DNA from: Thalassia testudinum
Taxonomy: Eukaryota > Streptophyta > Magnoliopsida > Alismatales > Hydrocharitaceae
NCBI GenBank assembly: GCA_037157565.1
Contig: JAZHRO010000036.1
Location: 133,060,001 to 133,124,000, forward strand
Direction: 5' to 3'
Length of the DNA stretch: 64,000 nucleotides
Shown here: one piece after another, positions 22,498 through 34,689 of the stretch
Position numbering within the stretch: position 1 is the first letter of the stretch
Layout of the letters: the number at the start of each line of letters is the position of its first letter
Position numbers and translations under genes: made by a program
The notes under the pieces: model-generated
The model's database searches: none
What the model saw: the letters and a program-made list of their open reading frames with translations, nothing else
Told to the model about the DNA's origin: nothing

Positions 22498-24780
22498 AGA
22501 TTAGACAGGAAGGAGGGGCCGTCTCCTCCTTGTTCCTCCCTTCTTCCTCTTCTACCTTCAACGCTGACAAGGGAAGATCGGACGACGGTTGGCATCGTCG
22601 ACAGAGTGCGTGCAAGCAGCGGTGAGCGTTTGTTTCCCACATTTTCATTCATTCTTCTTTTTCTCTCTTCCGTGTGTGCATGTTGTTGGTCAAGAGAAGA
22701 ACAGCGGGAGGAAATAGGAGGGAGAGATCGTGGAAGAGAGGGAGGACAAGGAGACGATGACGGGGGCGGGGGGAGAGAGGCGGTAGGCTGCGAGGAGAGC
22801 CGATGCGAGGGCGCCCATGCGTGCATGGGTGCAAGCAGCGAGAGGAGAAGGAAAAGTGGAGGAGGAAGAGGCTTGCCGGGGTTGTAGGCAGCGCCGGTGA
22901 GGTTGTCGTGGTTGTTTAGGGCCGGCCGACGGGAGAATCACGGCTGCCATGGTCTCGGCAATAAGAATAGGAAGGAGAAGGAGAAGGAGGAGAAGAGAGA
23001 GGGGCAGGCACGTCAGCGCGAGACCGCCGGAGTGGGGGAGGTGGTCGGCAACGATCGGCACGACCGGCCATGGCCGGAGGACGCAAGTCGTGCATGGGTT
23101 ACGTTCACGTGAACAGTAACCGCACGAAAAGAAGGCCGGGAGAAGAGTTGAAGGATTGTGAAAATTTCAATAAAAAAATTTTAAGTTTTGTATTTTATGA
23201 TTGGGTCCCTGACAATGCCTTCCTTAATTATTGATTCATGGAGCAAACGAAATCCGATCTTGACGAGTCACCCGCCGTCGTGCTAAGGATTACTTTGACA
23301 TGTTATGCCCTGATGTTCCATGAAGTGTTAATTTATGATTTTACCTTGAAGACTTTCATTATTTACGTTATGATATGTTCTCTCGTATCTAAATCTAAAT
23401 CAGAGATGGACACTTGTAGCATGTGTAAAATTTGAGGAATCTTCGACAAATATCTTGAAGTTATTGTGAATCTTCGTTGACTTTAGATAGAGTAGTTCTA
23501 CCTTCTTTCCTTTAATGACAATATTAATATTCATAAAGTGTCTAATTATATCATGTGCTAGTGTGACATTCCTCTTGTTAAGTACTAAGTCCCTTTGTGT
23601 GTTTATATTGCAAAGTTTGGGTACCGAAAGCATTAAATTATAATTGTAATCCTTCTTGATAGAAATCGTGGCTGGATTACTCTTCTTGCTGAGGTCCTGA
23701 CTTGGAATATTACATTTTATCTTCGGTACTTGAACCACCTAGTTGCCAAATAGAAATTGATGCTAATTAAATGATTGGCCAAGATTAGTAGATTAAATGA
23801 TTATGTAAATTCGAGTGATGAAATAGATTACATAAGCCTCCTATATAATGCACTAAAAATAATGACCGGGAATGTGAATAAAGATATGTGAATGATGTTA
23901 TATGTGGAAGATAATGTAAAAATTTTAGAATATAATTGACTAAATAAATGTGAATTACAATTGAAGATGGATAAATGAATACAAAAATATGTGATATTTA
24001 TTGAAAGTCAATACTCGTGCTTGATATCAACAACGAGGTTGGCTATACCTATTAAGGGTAAAGACTGGCTCAGAGAGTGAGCTAACTTCCCTATGATTCG
24101 TTTGACAGGCTATTTTGGCAAACCAGGTAACGAGGTGTTGGGTACGCTTTACTATTACAAGAGGTTGGGTTGTTTGTTCTCATACCATGTAGTGGAAAGG
24201 ATTGGCTATGTGCTAGTGTAGGGTAACTCCCTACATGTTTATCGCACGGACCGTAGGCACCACTTCACCTCGTTAGCTAGGACCCCAGGGTGATTAACTA
24301 GGTGATAGAGCAGATACAGGTCATTCTCTCGGCCAAGGGGGTGAGTTGTATGCAATCTACCGTTTAGGATATCTCATCAAGACCTCCTCACACTTTTCGA
24401 GGAAACTGATTTGGATAGATAATGACCAAAATTATGACAAGGCACAAATAATGGAATCAATAGACGATAAATTAAAAAAAAAGAGAACAATACCAGCTTT
24501 TTCTGTTTCGTATTTGTTTAGGTTTGTTATCTTTTCCACTGTTTTGCTATCCTACTCAGCATTTGCTGATGTTTTCTTTTCTATGGACTCTGTACTCAGG
24601 TTTTGGAGAGATACAGTCAGACTTTGCAGCTGTAGTAGCTGACAGTGCTAGTCCAAGTGCAATATCGTAGTCTGGTAGCAGTGGTACCAGTTTCCAGTGG
24701 TCTTCTTTCCTATTTCAATTTCTGTAGTTGTCTATGAGTTTATTTCAATACTTTTTTGTTTTCCAAATAATTTTATCTAT
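22026..24780 (+). repeat. Old LTR-like segment related to the chromovirus LTRs
   Basis: Order of parts: a TATA-like region ('tttatac') at about 22,388; a GA microsatellite; a GC-rich leader-like part with 'gccggccgac' (22.5-23.1 kb); then a 24.05-24.7 kb part. The last aligns by eye with 48.1-48.9 kb, sharing 'ctactcagcatttgctgatg', 'agggtaactcccta' and 'cattctctcggccaaggg'-type blocks. It is the reverse complement of part of the gypsy LTRs at 29,955 and 37,662. It therefore appears to be an older relative of those LTRs in the opposite orientation. Its ends are not resolved. Open frames around 22.2-23.1 kb lie on both strands of this leader-like DNA and are not called. Confidence 0.4.
22464..22488. 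repeat. GA dinucleotide microsatellite
   Basis: A run of GA units (about 12) followed by 'gggagagggagaga', in the leader-like part of the LTR-like segment. Confidence 0.85.
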
Positions 24781-27700
24781 ATATTTGATGGCTATGAATA
24801 TTTGAGTAATATATTTTCAGTGAACTTTCTTCCTGTTAATTCATGCTTATATGTGATGTGATGTGATGCGCTGCGTTATGCATGTTCTTATTATTTTATG
24901 TGTATGCAATGAATGACCATATCTTAGATATTTGACAAATTGACTCGAGTTCCTACTAGGATAGAGGCTCAGATCATAATAAGCCTTATAGCTTATTTCA
25001 TAATTTGGAAGGATTTTTCTCCCCTCATGAACCATTTAAATTGCAAGATTTGATTATTAGACAATAGAAGGACCTTGATTAAGTTCATCGGGAATAAGTT
25101 GGCAGTGGCATCCATTTGTTGACTTCTTGTGCTAAGTTTGGGGTTATTTATATTCTTCTACTGTAGCAACAATCACCATGCGTTGAGAGGAAAATGCAAG
25201 AAGGTGTGGCCAGTCGAAAGATGAAGCAACAATTAATGCTTTCAATTATAATGTAGGGAGCATCCTTCCAAGTAATGCTATTGCTCGTTACCTTGCCAGG
25301 GCACATGGCTTGCCTGGGTTAAGGATGAATAATGGAATGGTGGCCAATGCCACTCACCATCGATCACTCTCATCATTTTTTCGTAGAGTAGCTAATAGGC
25401 ACAGTTGACAACTAAGTTCCAGTTGGCCATTTAGTGGAGTTAACGGTGGATTTCTTATGGAGAAAATGGAAATCAACTTCTTATAACTCCTAAGGGATGA
25501 CGTAGTGGTGATTGGATTTGTAGTTGTAGATTTCATAATTATTCTTCTCGATCACAGGTTGGCTTCTTTGACCAACACAATTTGCTTATTTTTTCTCTAT
25601 GGAAACAGTTTTTACGTTCACTTGAATTGAAGATATTCATAATTGCATTGATGTTTAGCTTTTTCTGGACATGACTAATTTCTTTAAAATATACCTGACA
25701 GTAATATTTTATGCATGTTTCTTTAGCATAGATGTTTAGCTTTTTACTCTTTTATACACGTTACCATTCCAATATTATATGGAACATATCAATATTTTTG
25801 ATAACCTCACTATTATATGGAACATAATCACTCATTAGTAGGGATAAATGTAAGTTTGCTTTGATGTTGTTGAACCTACTATATATAATCACTCTTTATT
25901 TTTTCTTAGATGCTGTTGAACATGCTTGGATTTGGTTGAACCTGTTTGGATGTTGTAATCAATTATCGTGTACAATCATAACCCCCCAACCATAATAGCC
26001 TTCATTCTACTTCAATCACTCTTTAATTATGCTTCGGTGATCGATAAATGTGAGCCTGCTTGGATGTTGTTGAACCTGCTACAATCACTCTTTAATTCTA
26101 CTTGGATGCTGTTGAACGTGCTTGGATGTTGTCATCGGTTATTGTGTTAGCTTTAAACATAATATGCTACAATCACTCTTTGTCATGAGGATTTGTTTTT
26201 ATTGCATGCGGTTTCATCAAATTAGGCGTTCAATTAATTCTTTTTTCCGCTGCCTATCTTCTTGAGTAAGATGTGATAGAAAGGTTAGCACTAATACTAT
26301 TGCATTGAGTGGCTAGAGTATGGAGTGTCATCAGTTATCTAGTGATCTCTCCATATTTGTATTGAGTTTCTCTCCTACTTAATCATTGTAAGTTAAGGAG
26401 TTCTAAGCTGACAAAATATTTGCCATCAATCTGTATTGACTTGGGTTCTCAAGCTTTCACGATTGATCAAGCTTGCATGACTTGGGTTCCTAATGATTTC
26501 TTGCAATTTTCCATATTTGCTTCGTCAATGATGCTTTGTCAATTTTTTTTTTTTTTTAAGTTGTTCTCTTTTGGCCAATGCATCTCTTCTTGTTTTAGCA
26601 CCTGGTTATATCTTTTCAGTAGAGTTTTCTCTAAAAAGTATTAGGTTTTCATTCATTTTTTTGTTTGAATGTGCATTAAGATGCTTTTCATTACTTTCTC
26701 TTCTCAACAATGTCATTGATTTCGTGAATTTCCTTTCCCTATAATTTAGCTACAATGGCCTGAATAAAAGTGCTTATATAAGTACAGAAGCAAATTGAAA
26801 CTTGGTTTTAATTTAATTCCTTGTAACTTGGTTTTAAATTGTTATAGATTAGATGATAAAATCAAATGATGACTAATATAGAAATAAAAAACATGAGAAC
26901 AATTTGGGTTTTTTCCTTATGATTGGCGTATGCTGGCTCTTCCTTGTCAGTAAAATAATGGAAATATGTTTTTCCCACTTAGTGGATGACGCCTAAGTTG
27001 GTTCTTGTTATTATTTATGCCTCAATAATTTAGGTTTTCATCTTTGCATTGGTCGGTTATTGGAGGTCGCGCTCCCAATTTAGTTTGAGTATAATTTTGG
27101 ATCGGTCATGTTCAATGTCTATTTATACCTTCTATTAGCTGCTGCTCATTATTGTTTTTCATGCATGACTATTGAAACATGATTTAGTAACATTGTACAT
27201 CACAACAGGTATGTTTTGCTCTTTTGTTCTTAATCTTGTTTGGTATTATTTATCGTAAAAGAAAATAAATCTTGTTTGGTAGTGTTATATCTCTTGATTT
27301 CGTATGCATGATCTTCCATGTGAAAGATTGATGTTAAACATGACCTTCTCGATATGATATGGGTAGTCAATATTTAAATGGAGCTTGAATTGGTGTAATT
27401 GTCCTTCACTATGGAATGTAGAAATGAAATATGATTTTCTGCAATAACTGAAATGAAACTTCAATTTGTCTGTATGCTGTCCAATAACGGAAATACTGAA
27501 ATTAATTATGCCTTCACGATATGACCTTGATTGTAGTAACAATTTTCATGTTGACAGTCTATAAGATCTTCAATGTGGAAAATTGAAGTGAAGTGTGAAG
27601 TCAATTGCATTTACAATAGTTAATTGGAACATGATTTGGTTTATTTGATCTTTATTTTAGATATTTAATTGGAAGTTGATTTGCTCCATATGATATTCAG

Positions 27701-28433
27701 TCAAAGAACATTATGTGAAATATGTCCTCCATGTGACCTTACTTAGTTGATACCTTCAAGCCTCGGTCCTCCATACTAATGAGCCCTTGTCACTATGATC
27801 TTGACTGTAGCTAAACTTGTGAAGTTTAAAAAAAGAAATATCCATCCAACTCTTTCATGCTACGACAAACACAATCAAAAAACATTTTTTTTTAATCTTT
27901 ATTGTACATATGGTTGGAAGATGAGATATAGTCTAGGATTTATATATCCCATTTCTACCAAACTCAATAGTTGCTGATGGGATGGATTCTCTTCTTAGTG
28001 GAGAGAAGGATACCATTCTATTGTAAAAAACTGATATGGGCATTTCCCATATTCTACTTTCATGTTAGGCAATGAACAATTAAATTTAAGGAGGATTTTA
28101 ACCTAGTATTTCACTACTCATTTATAGGTCTATCATGGACCCTCCAAATGAGTGTGGTCGAGCCAGTAATTGTATCTATTCTAATAAGAGGGTGTTAATT
28201 GAGAATGAACATTGGTGCTATTTCCACTTGCTAATAAGTTTCTTGTAAATGATTGTCACAATAGTGATGCAAGAAACAAAATCACAATTACATAGGAATC
28301 ATGATTCCCCAAAAAATCAACATTACCATAAGCCCTGGCATAGGTAGGGCAGATACTTCTATTCCATACTTGTGAATTAAGCTCAATATATTCATCGATG
28401 AACTCTTGGGTCTTAAAATTAATTCATTGTAGA
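24781..28433. other. AT-rich stretch, no confident gene
   Basis: No recognisable protein. It contains a degenerate direct-repeat cluster (25,855-26,185), a poly-T run near 26,540-26,556, and loosely repeated 'ccttctcgatatgat'-type phrases at 27.33-27.75 kb. Short open frames are scattered without domains. Confidence 0.5.
25855..26185. repeat. Degenerate direct-repeat cluster
   Basis: The phrase AATCACTCTTT occurs near 25,887, 26,013, 26,083 and 26,172. It alternates with phrases of the form 'gcttggatgttgttgaac' near 25,924, 26,060 and 26,102. This looks like a small decayed tandem array rather than coding sequence. Confidence 0.6.
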
Positions 28434-28800
28434 ATGTTGACACTTGTTCAAAATTGTGGAAAGAGTAGGGTCCCTCGTATAGGGAATTGGCTAGATGACC
28501 ATTCTAAAGTCCTTGTTTGGATACTTCGAAAACGTGATTACAATGGGGAATATGTGAAAGGATCTTTTACGAAGACTTCTTGGAAGGAGATAGTGCTAGA
28601 ATACAATGAAGCGTGCAATGTCTCCTTGAGCAAGGGACAACCACATAACAAATGGCAAAACATGAAGAGGACCTTCTAGGTGTACACAAAATTGAGGAAT
28701 AAGAGTGGCTAGGGTTGGGATGATTTAAACAATTGTCCCCGTCCATGGGATGTGGGTGCATGGGATGAAATTACTATTACAGAAATGATATCTGGTTTAG
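28434..28800 (+). pseudogene. Myb/SANT-like DNA-binding domain pseudogene
   Basis: The open part (28,398-28,679) carries 'GSFTKTSWKEIVLEYNEA' and 'HNKWQNMKRTF'. In the same frame, through a TAG at about 28,678, it continues 'VYTKLRNKSG', a second TAG, then 'GWDD' and 'WDVGAWDEI'. This is the layout of the plant Myb/SANT-like domain (Myb_DNA-bind_3): a T-G-W-K helix, the K/N-W-x-x-L/M-K helix, then the K-x-G-x-G-W-D and W-D-E tail. Both stops can come from TGG by a single change (TGG to TAG), which fits decay. Such domains occur in LIMYB-like proteins and in partners of PIF/Harbinger transposases. No transposase is visible here. No product is expected. Confidence 0.6.
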
Positions 28801-29949
28801 TTTTCCATTGTTTGCAAATGGTGGCGTGGTTTTGTCAATGCACCTTCCTACACATTATCAAGCCTAACGGGGGAAGTCCTCATATTACAAGCTTATGGAG
28901 AGCATAGTTGGTAGAGAGACAACTAGGGTGATGTGTGACACATCGAGCTGTCGATAATCCACCACTCTGGAACATGAAGATGAGATTAGACTCAAGATCT
29001 GATGTCCACTCCTTCGACGTTATTGATGCATATAGGTTTAGGTCAAAAGGCAAATGTCACCTCCTCTCATCTCACAAATGCATATTGGAGGGAGTTTGAA
29101 ATGACTCGAGGACTATCGTAGAGTTTTCACATTCTTCAGGGTGGTCCTTGTAATTTCTCCATGTGACAGATAAATACCCAAAGGTCACTTGGTGATTTCC
29201 TAAAACTCTACCAGCCTCATCGTAATTTTCGTGCACCAAGAAACCAACATAGGGACCCCTATGCGAGTTATTTGACTCATAGAGGAGCTTAATGCAACTC
29301 TTACATGCCTACTTCTTACCCTTTTAACCCACATAAACAAGCCATAAATCTAGGATGTTTCCTACAATTTCCCCCTTATCCTAACGGACCCTAAAACCCT
29401 ACCCACTGCCCTATAAAACACCCCTTTGCCCACGTGAAGGGCGAGAGCTACAGCAAGAAAGGAAGTGGAGGAGAGGGGGCGGCACATTCCCCATCTCATT
29501 GCCAAGTGGAGAGGGGGCACAATCCCCATTGCATTGACGCAGAGGAAGTGAGGAGGGGGAGATTTTTCATTCCAAAAAAAAAATCGTGAGGGAGTGGGGA
29601 GAGAGTACTGTTGAAAAATCGAAGGAAGGAGAAGACGCTCCCCCTTGTTCCCGCGCTTCCCTCCTTTCCTTCTTTCTCTCGTTGCCCATGCTACGGGAGA
29701 GAAGGGAGGCACTCCTTGGCAAGCATGCGTGGGGTGCGTGGGAAGGGTGTGTCAGCACAGGTCTCGAGGAACACAAGGTGTACATATGGTAGGTGGGCAT
29801 GCCGTACGAATTCTTTTTTCTTTGGGCACGAATAAGATGTTTGGAGCATGAGTCAGATGGCTGGGAAGGCATGAGATGCTCAACTACAGAGGTCGATTGG
29901 TCCAATTAGATCAGTTCGGTTCGGTTCAAGCGAATTAGGACCCTTTTCG
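28801..29949. other. No gene recognised
   Basis: Non-coding sequence between the Myb-like pseudogene and the gypsy element. Overlapping open frames on both strands at 29.36-29.9 kb come from a G/A-rich stretch and show no domain. The last five bases before the element (29,950-29,954, GGGCC) are its target-site duplication. Confidence 0.5.
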
Positions 29950-29954
29950 GGGCC

Positions 29955-32639
29955 TGTAACGACCCGATTCCCGAATCCCTACGAGACACGAGAATCGGAC
30001 CGACTCGACTGATCCCAAGACCCAGTCGTCCAACGAGAAAGTAACCAAAAGAGCAGTAAAATAAACCACAATCACCATGTATATACTAGCAGTAACAAAA
30101 TACAGCAGTAAAGGAAAGAAATACTACAGTATACAACACCACAACAGTAGAAAAATAAACATGTACATAACATGAAATAAAGAGAGTACAGGGAGTAACA
30201 GAAAACTACTCACTACAGCGAAAAGAAAAGTACAGTAGGTACTACAGGTAACACTACTGAGCTCTACTAGGCCTAGCGCCCTCTACAGCCACTGACTCTT
30301 GCTGCTCAACACCCGGTCCTGAAAGGTAACAAGGGTGACACGTCAGCGAAACACTGAGTAGAGTGGCAACTAAAAGCTAAAAGAAGCAGTAGAGTGTACA
30401 GTAGCTGTTATATTTTTACTTTCTTTCCGTATATTTTTTCCATTTATTCACTGTTGATTATTTCTCAGATCCTTCTCTTGATCTTGAATGTTCCTCGTAG
30501 GAACGATCTTGATTGCAGTCTTTCCCGAAAAGTAGAAGTAACACGTGGTGCTCTCCTGGCCGGGAGAGTCCCCCGTGGTGGTCCTATCCTCAATCAACCA
30601 CCCCAAGGTCGCTGACAGACGTAACGGTGACTACGGCAGGCGCGATAGACGCACGGGTAGCTACCCCGCACTAGCACGCGATCAGTCGTTTCCGTTAACG
30701 GGTGCGCCCAAAACACAACACGGAACCAATATAGGGCAGAGCCCTCTCAGTAACAGGGGCCCAGCCCCTCCACAGTAACCAAATAGGGGTCTTGCCCCTC
30801 CATAGTCCGCGCACCCTCGCCTGACTACCCTGGTTTGCCCAGTGGGCCTAACAAGTCGGTGTAGGAGAGCTAACCGAACCCCGGGGCCCGTGGGGTAGCT
30901 AGTGCTCTCCCTACACTAGTAGCTCTCCTCGGTACTGTGTACACGAGGGCCAAAAGTCAGTACAAACTAGCCAGACCTAACCCTGGGTCCCTGGGGCGGC
31001 TAGCTCCGCTCTACACTAAACAGGGGGACAGTCGCTCTCCTTGGTACTCTGTACTCAAGGGCCAACTCACTTCCCCAACTCTATTATATTCCCTTTCCAG
31101 GAGTTCTACTCCTAATTCCTCGTAGGGTTCATGCTCCTTTAACTCAGCCAATTTAGGTCTCACCATTCCAGCTTTATATTCATATAATCCATGTTCTCAA
31201 CCGTATTTATTCATTCATAACAGGCAGCTGTTAACCAATTTACAGGCAGTTATCATTTCCTTTCTACTTTTCCAAGATTGCAATGTTTATATATTCAACC
31301 AGTTTTCCAGTCCTAGGATTCATGCCGTACCCTAGGATCTATCATTCAATTTAGTTTTCCAGTCCTAAGATTCATGCAATCCCTAGGATCTATCATTCAA
31401 TCTAATTTCTCAGTCCTAAGGTTCATGCAATGCACTAGACTCTATTAATTGTTTCATAATTGTACAAATTTTGTTAAATAAATTAAAGGGCCACTCTACC
31501 CGCAAAACTGGGAGTATTGGGGCGTAATCAGCAATCCCGCGCGCCTCCGCAACCCTTAGAGTCGCAACGGAACGGGGTCCTAATATAAGGATCAACATAA
31601 GGAGTTTCTCAGAACAGTATACAATTACTGTAAATAGGTAGAGGAAATAAATCTGGAAAGAACGCAACTCGAAACGAGGAAAACGGACTCCGAACGGGCC
31701 CTAAACGGGTCAAAAACGACGAATTTGCCTAAAATCAGACTTCTGGAACCTCTTCCAGACGTCTTAAAAGGTCGATCATGTCATACCTCGGTCTGCGTAG
31801 TCCTTTAGACGTCCAGAAGCTCGCTGGATCATCTGGACTTAGTTTCCAGACGTCCGATTATCACCCCTGACGTCTGGAGGTCCTCTCTGTCATCTGGTAC
31901 TATGGCCAGACGTCTGATCCGTGTGGGATGGCGAGCCCTCGCGCACTCCTGAACAGAACCTGCGTACACACACACCCGCTCTCATCACGAAGAGGCGCAG
32001 AAGAACGCGGCGGACGGTTGCATGGCCGTACATGCGTAAAAAGGAGAAGGTAGGAAAATATTGTACCTGCCAGACGTTTGGACCTTCCTCCATACGTCTT
32101 CTGCGTCGTCTGGACGTAAGTCCAGACGTCTGATTCTAGGAAATTTTCCTAGAATCAGGACCCTTTTCACTCTCCGCCCGTGACGCACGGCAGCGCTGCG
32201 CCGCGTCCGCCTGTTGCCCGAGCTGCAGCAACCCCTCCGCGACACCTCACGTTCGCTGCTCCCCCGCCGGCCGGCTCTAGCTGCCCCGGCAAGCTCGCAC
32301 CCTCGCGGTCGAGCTTTCTTCTTCCTCTCGCAACACTCCTCGCACGCACGCTGCAGCCGCTATTGCCGCACTCGCTCGCTCGTAGGGAGAAGGAGAAGAT
32401 GAAGGCGGTGGAGTGAGGGTGAGGGAGAGGGGAGCGCTATTTGTAGGTAGCGCGGGGAGAGCGAGAAAAGAGCGGTGTCGTCTGCAGGGAGGGAGATAAG
32501 AGAGAAGACGAAGGCGGTGGGTTCAGTCTGCGCGCGCACGTGCGCAGACGCAAACCCGTACGCTGAAAAAATTTAATACCAGACATCTGGGCCACTTCCC
32601 AGACGTCTTAAACTCCATCTGATGCCCATGTTCGTAACA
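29955..32639 (-). repeat. 3' LTR of the gypsy element
   Basis: 2,685 bp, ends TG...CA, followed on its left by the GGGCC duplication. It carries GACGTC at 31,758, 31,808, 31,849, 31,869, 31,909, 32,125 and 32,602. Several of these fall in a 20-bp register together with degenerate copies at about 31,888. Open frames inside (for example near 31.9-32.4 kb) are LTR sequence and not genes. Confidence 0.95.
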
Positions 32640-32721
32640 ATATAACAAACTCAAAGGAAGTTTCATCCCCGAAACTTGCGCTAACTAGGGTGCGGGAAAG
32701 AACAATATATATATAACAAAC
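32640..32721 (-). other. Junction between pol and 3' LTR, no clear polypurine tract
   Basis: A polypurine tract is expected immediately next to the 3' LTR, but the minus strand here ends GAGTTTGTTATAT. The phrase ATATAACAAACTCAAAG occurs twice (from 32,640 and from about 32,710), and the pol stop codon lies in the second copy. The conserved-looking palindrome GTTTCATCCCCGAAAC lies between them. Confidence 0.6.
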
Positions 32722-33186
32722 TCAAAGAGGACCGAAGCCGGTCCGAAAGGACGTACCTGCGAAAAGCTCTGGGTACCGCTCCTGCATCGCTGCCTCAGGC
32801 TCCCAGGTAGCCTCCTCGTACCGCTGGCTCCTCCACAAAACCTTCACCAAGGGTACTTGCTTTCATCTCAGACTTTGGACGGCTCTGTCAAGAATCTGCA
32901 CTGGCCGCTCGGGGTAGGTCAGGTCGTCGCCCACCTCGACGCTCTCGTGACTCAGGACGTGACTGGGATCGGCGACGTACTTCCTGAGGTTGGACACGTG
33001 GAACACGTCATGTACACCAGAAAGCTGAGGGGGGAGGGCAAGTCTGTAAGCAACGTGTCCAACCCGCTCCAGGACCTCAAAGGGCCCCACGAATCTCGGC
33101 GTGAGCTTCCCTCTCACCCCAAACCGTTGTAGGCCCTTTATGGGCGAAACACGAAGGAAGACGTGGTCCCCAACCTCAAACTGCAC
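32722..33186 (-). pseudogene. pol: GPY/F module and chromodomain at the end of pol
   Basis: 33,186-32,863 gives 'VGDHVFLRVSPIKGLQRFG', 'KLTPRFVGPFEVLERVG' (the GPY/F-type module) and 'LPPQLSGVHDVFHVSNLR'. A TGA at 32,863 sits where Arg is usual, and the frame then continues 'VPLVKVLWRSQRYEEATWEP' and 'MQERYPELF' to a stop at 32,722-32,724. The last part is the typical chromodomain tail of chromoviruses, which is thought to guide integration to certain chromatin. A single CGA to TGA change would explain the stop. Confidence 0.9.
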
Positions 33187-33189
33187 CTC

Positions 33190-33990
33190 TCTGCATCTCC
33201 GATCTGCGTAGCTCTTCTGCCTACTCTTGACAATGCAGAGTCACCTGTGAATCTGCTCGACTACCTCTTGACTCTGCCGGATCAGCCTGGGGCCAACCTC
33301 CCACTTGGTCCCCACCTCAACCCAATTCAAGGGTGCCGTACATCTCCGTCCGTACAGAGCCTCGTAGGGTGCCATGCCGATGCTCGAGTGATAACTGTTG
33401 TTGTATGCAAACTCCGCCAGGGGCAAGTGCTCCTCCCAAGAGCCCCTCCAGTCTAGTACACAGGCACGCAAAAGGTCCTCAAGTGTCTGTATCGTGAGCT
33501 CAGACTGTCCGTCCGTCTGGGGGTGATAAGCTGTACTGAAACTCAACCGCGTCCCCAGGGCCTGCTGAAACTCAGCCCAAAACTAGGACGTAAAGTGGGT
33601 ATCCCGGTCGGATACGATCTCCCGCGGAACTCCATGTAGACGCACCACGTCGCGGATATACCTCTCTGCCAACTGTGCTGGTCCCCAAGTGACTCGGATC
33701 GGCAAGAATCGCGTCGTCTTTGTCAACCTATCAACGATTACCCAGACTACGTCGCGTCCTCGCTGGGTAACAGGTAAGCCCACCACCAAGTCCATGGTGA
33801 TGCTCTCCCACTTCCACTCTAGCACTGGAAGTGGCTGTAGCGGCCCTGCGGGCCTCTGATGCTCGGCTTTCACCTGCTGGCACACTAAACACTGCTGCAT
33901 GAATTCACCTACCTCCCGCTTCATCTCCCTCCACCAAAACTCGCATCTCAAGTGGTACATCTTCGTGTGTTCCAGGATGTATAGTGAATC
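33190..33990 (-). pseudogene. pol: Integrase region of the gypsy element
   Basis: The zinc-binding N-terminal part is split by a frameshift near 33,985, so the leading His of the HHCC finger is in another frame, but 'CLVCQQVKAEHQ' is intact. The catalytic core shows 'ITMDLVVGLP', 'IVSDRDTHFTS', a TAG stop, then 'FWAEFQQALGTRL', 'TAYHPQTDGQSELT' and 'AYNNSYHSSIGMAPYEALYG', so the D,D-35-E residues are all present. A further TGA follows 'EVVEQIHR' at 33,241. It would insert the element DNA; stops prevent that. Confidence 0.9.
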
Positions 33991-34237
33991 TGGAACCGTG
34001 TGCCTCAGTCAGGAGCTCTCTCAACAGCTCCTCGTCTCTAGGAACGCACAAACGACCCCTCAGGTGCAGCACCTAGTCTGTGAAAGAGAAATCCCCCGGG
34101 TCTCCTGACAATACTCTGTCGCGCAAGGACTGCAAGTACGGGTCAGCCATCTATCCTGTGATGATGCGATCTATCAGCTCTGGCCTCGTCTGTCGTGTCA
34201 CAGTCACTGCCCCACAGTGCCCCCATAACTCTAGGGG

Positions 34238-34684
34238 TCACCAACTACCCATCTCCTCCAAAAGGCTCCAACTCTGCACCTGTAAACTGGCCAAGTGTGC
34301 AGACGCCTTCCAACTCAAGGCGTCAGCCACCACGTTGGCCTTTCCCGGGTGGTAGGAAATGCTGCAGTCATAGTCCTTCAAGAGCTCCAACCAACGTCTT
34401 TGTCTCATGTTGAGCTCCTTCTGATCAAAAAAGTATCTGAGGCTCTTGTGATCTGTGAAAATCTCGAAGGTCTCATCATACAAGTAGTGCCTCCAGGTCA
34501 TCAGCGCGAAGACAACAGCTGCCAGCTCTAGGTCGTGGGTAGGGTAGCTGTGCTCATGGGGCTTCAGTTGCCGTGAAGCGTAAGCGACAACGTGACCCCT
34601 CTGCATGAGCACATCCCCTAACCCCTGCAAGGAGGCATTTGTGTACACAACGAACCCGCCACTACTGTCAGGAATGGTGAGCAC
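34238..34684 (-). pseudogene. pol: RNase H region of the gypsy element
   Basis: 148 open codons with '[15 protein letters not shown]', '[13 protein letters not shown]', '[14 protein letters not shown]' and '[13 protein letters not shown]'. The first catalytic Asp of the RNase H D-E-D-D set is Asn here (YTNAS where YTDAS or YCDAS is usual). The Glu (DLE), second Asp (TDH) and last Asp (ADAL) are kept, while the usual Arg after ADALS is Trp. The enzyme would normally degrade the RNA strand during reverse transcription; the lost Asp should abolish this. Confidence 0.9.
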
Positions 34685-34689
34685 GGGAG

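Noticed and set aside
22204..22887. 227-codon open frame
   Set aside because: Spans a GA microsatellite and leader-like LTR sequence, with frames open on the opposite strand as well.
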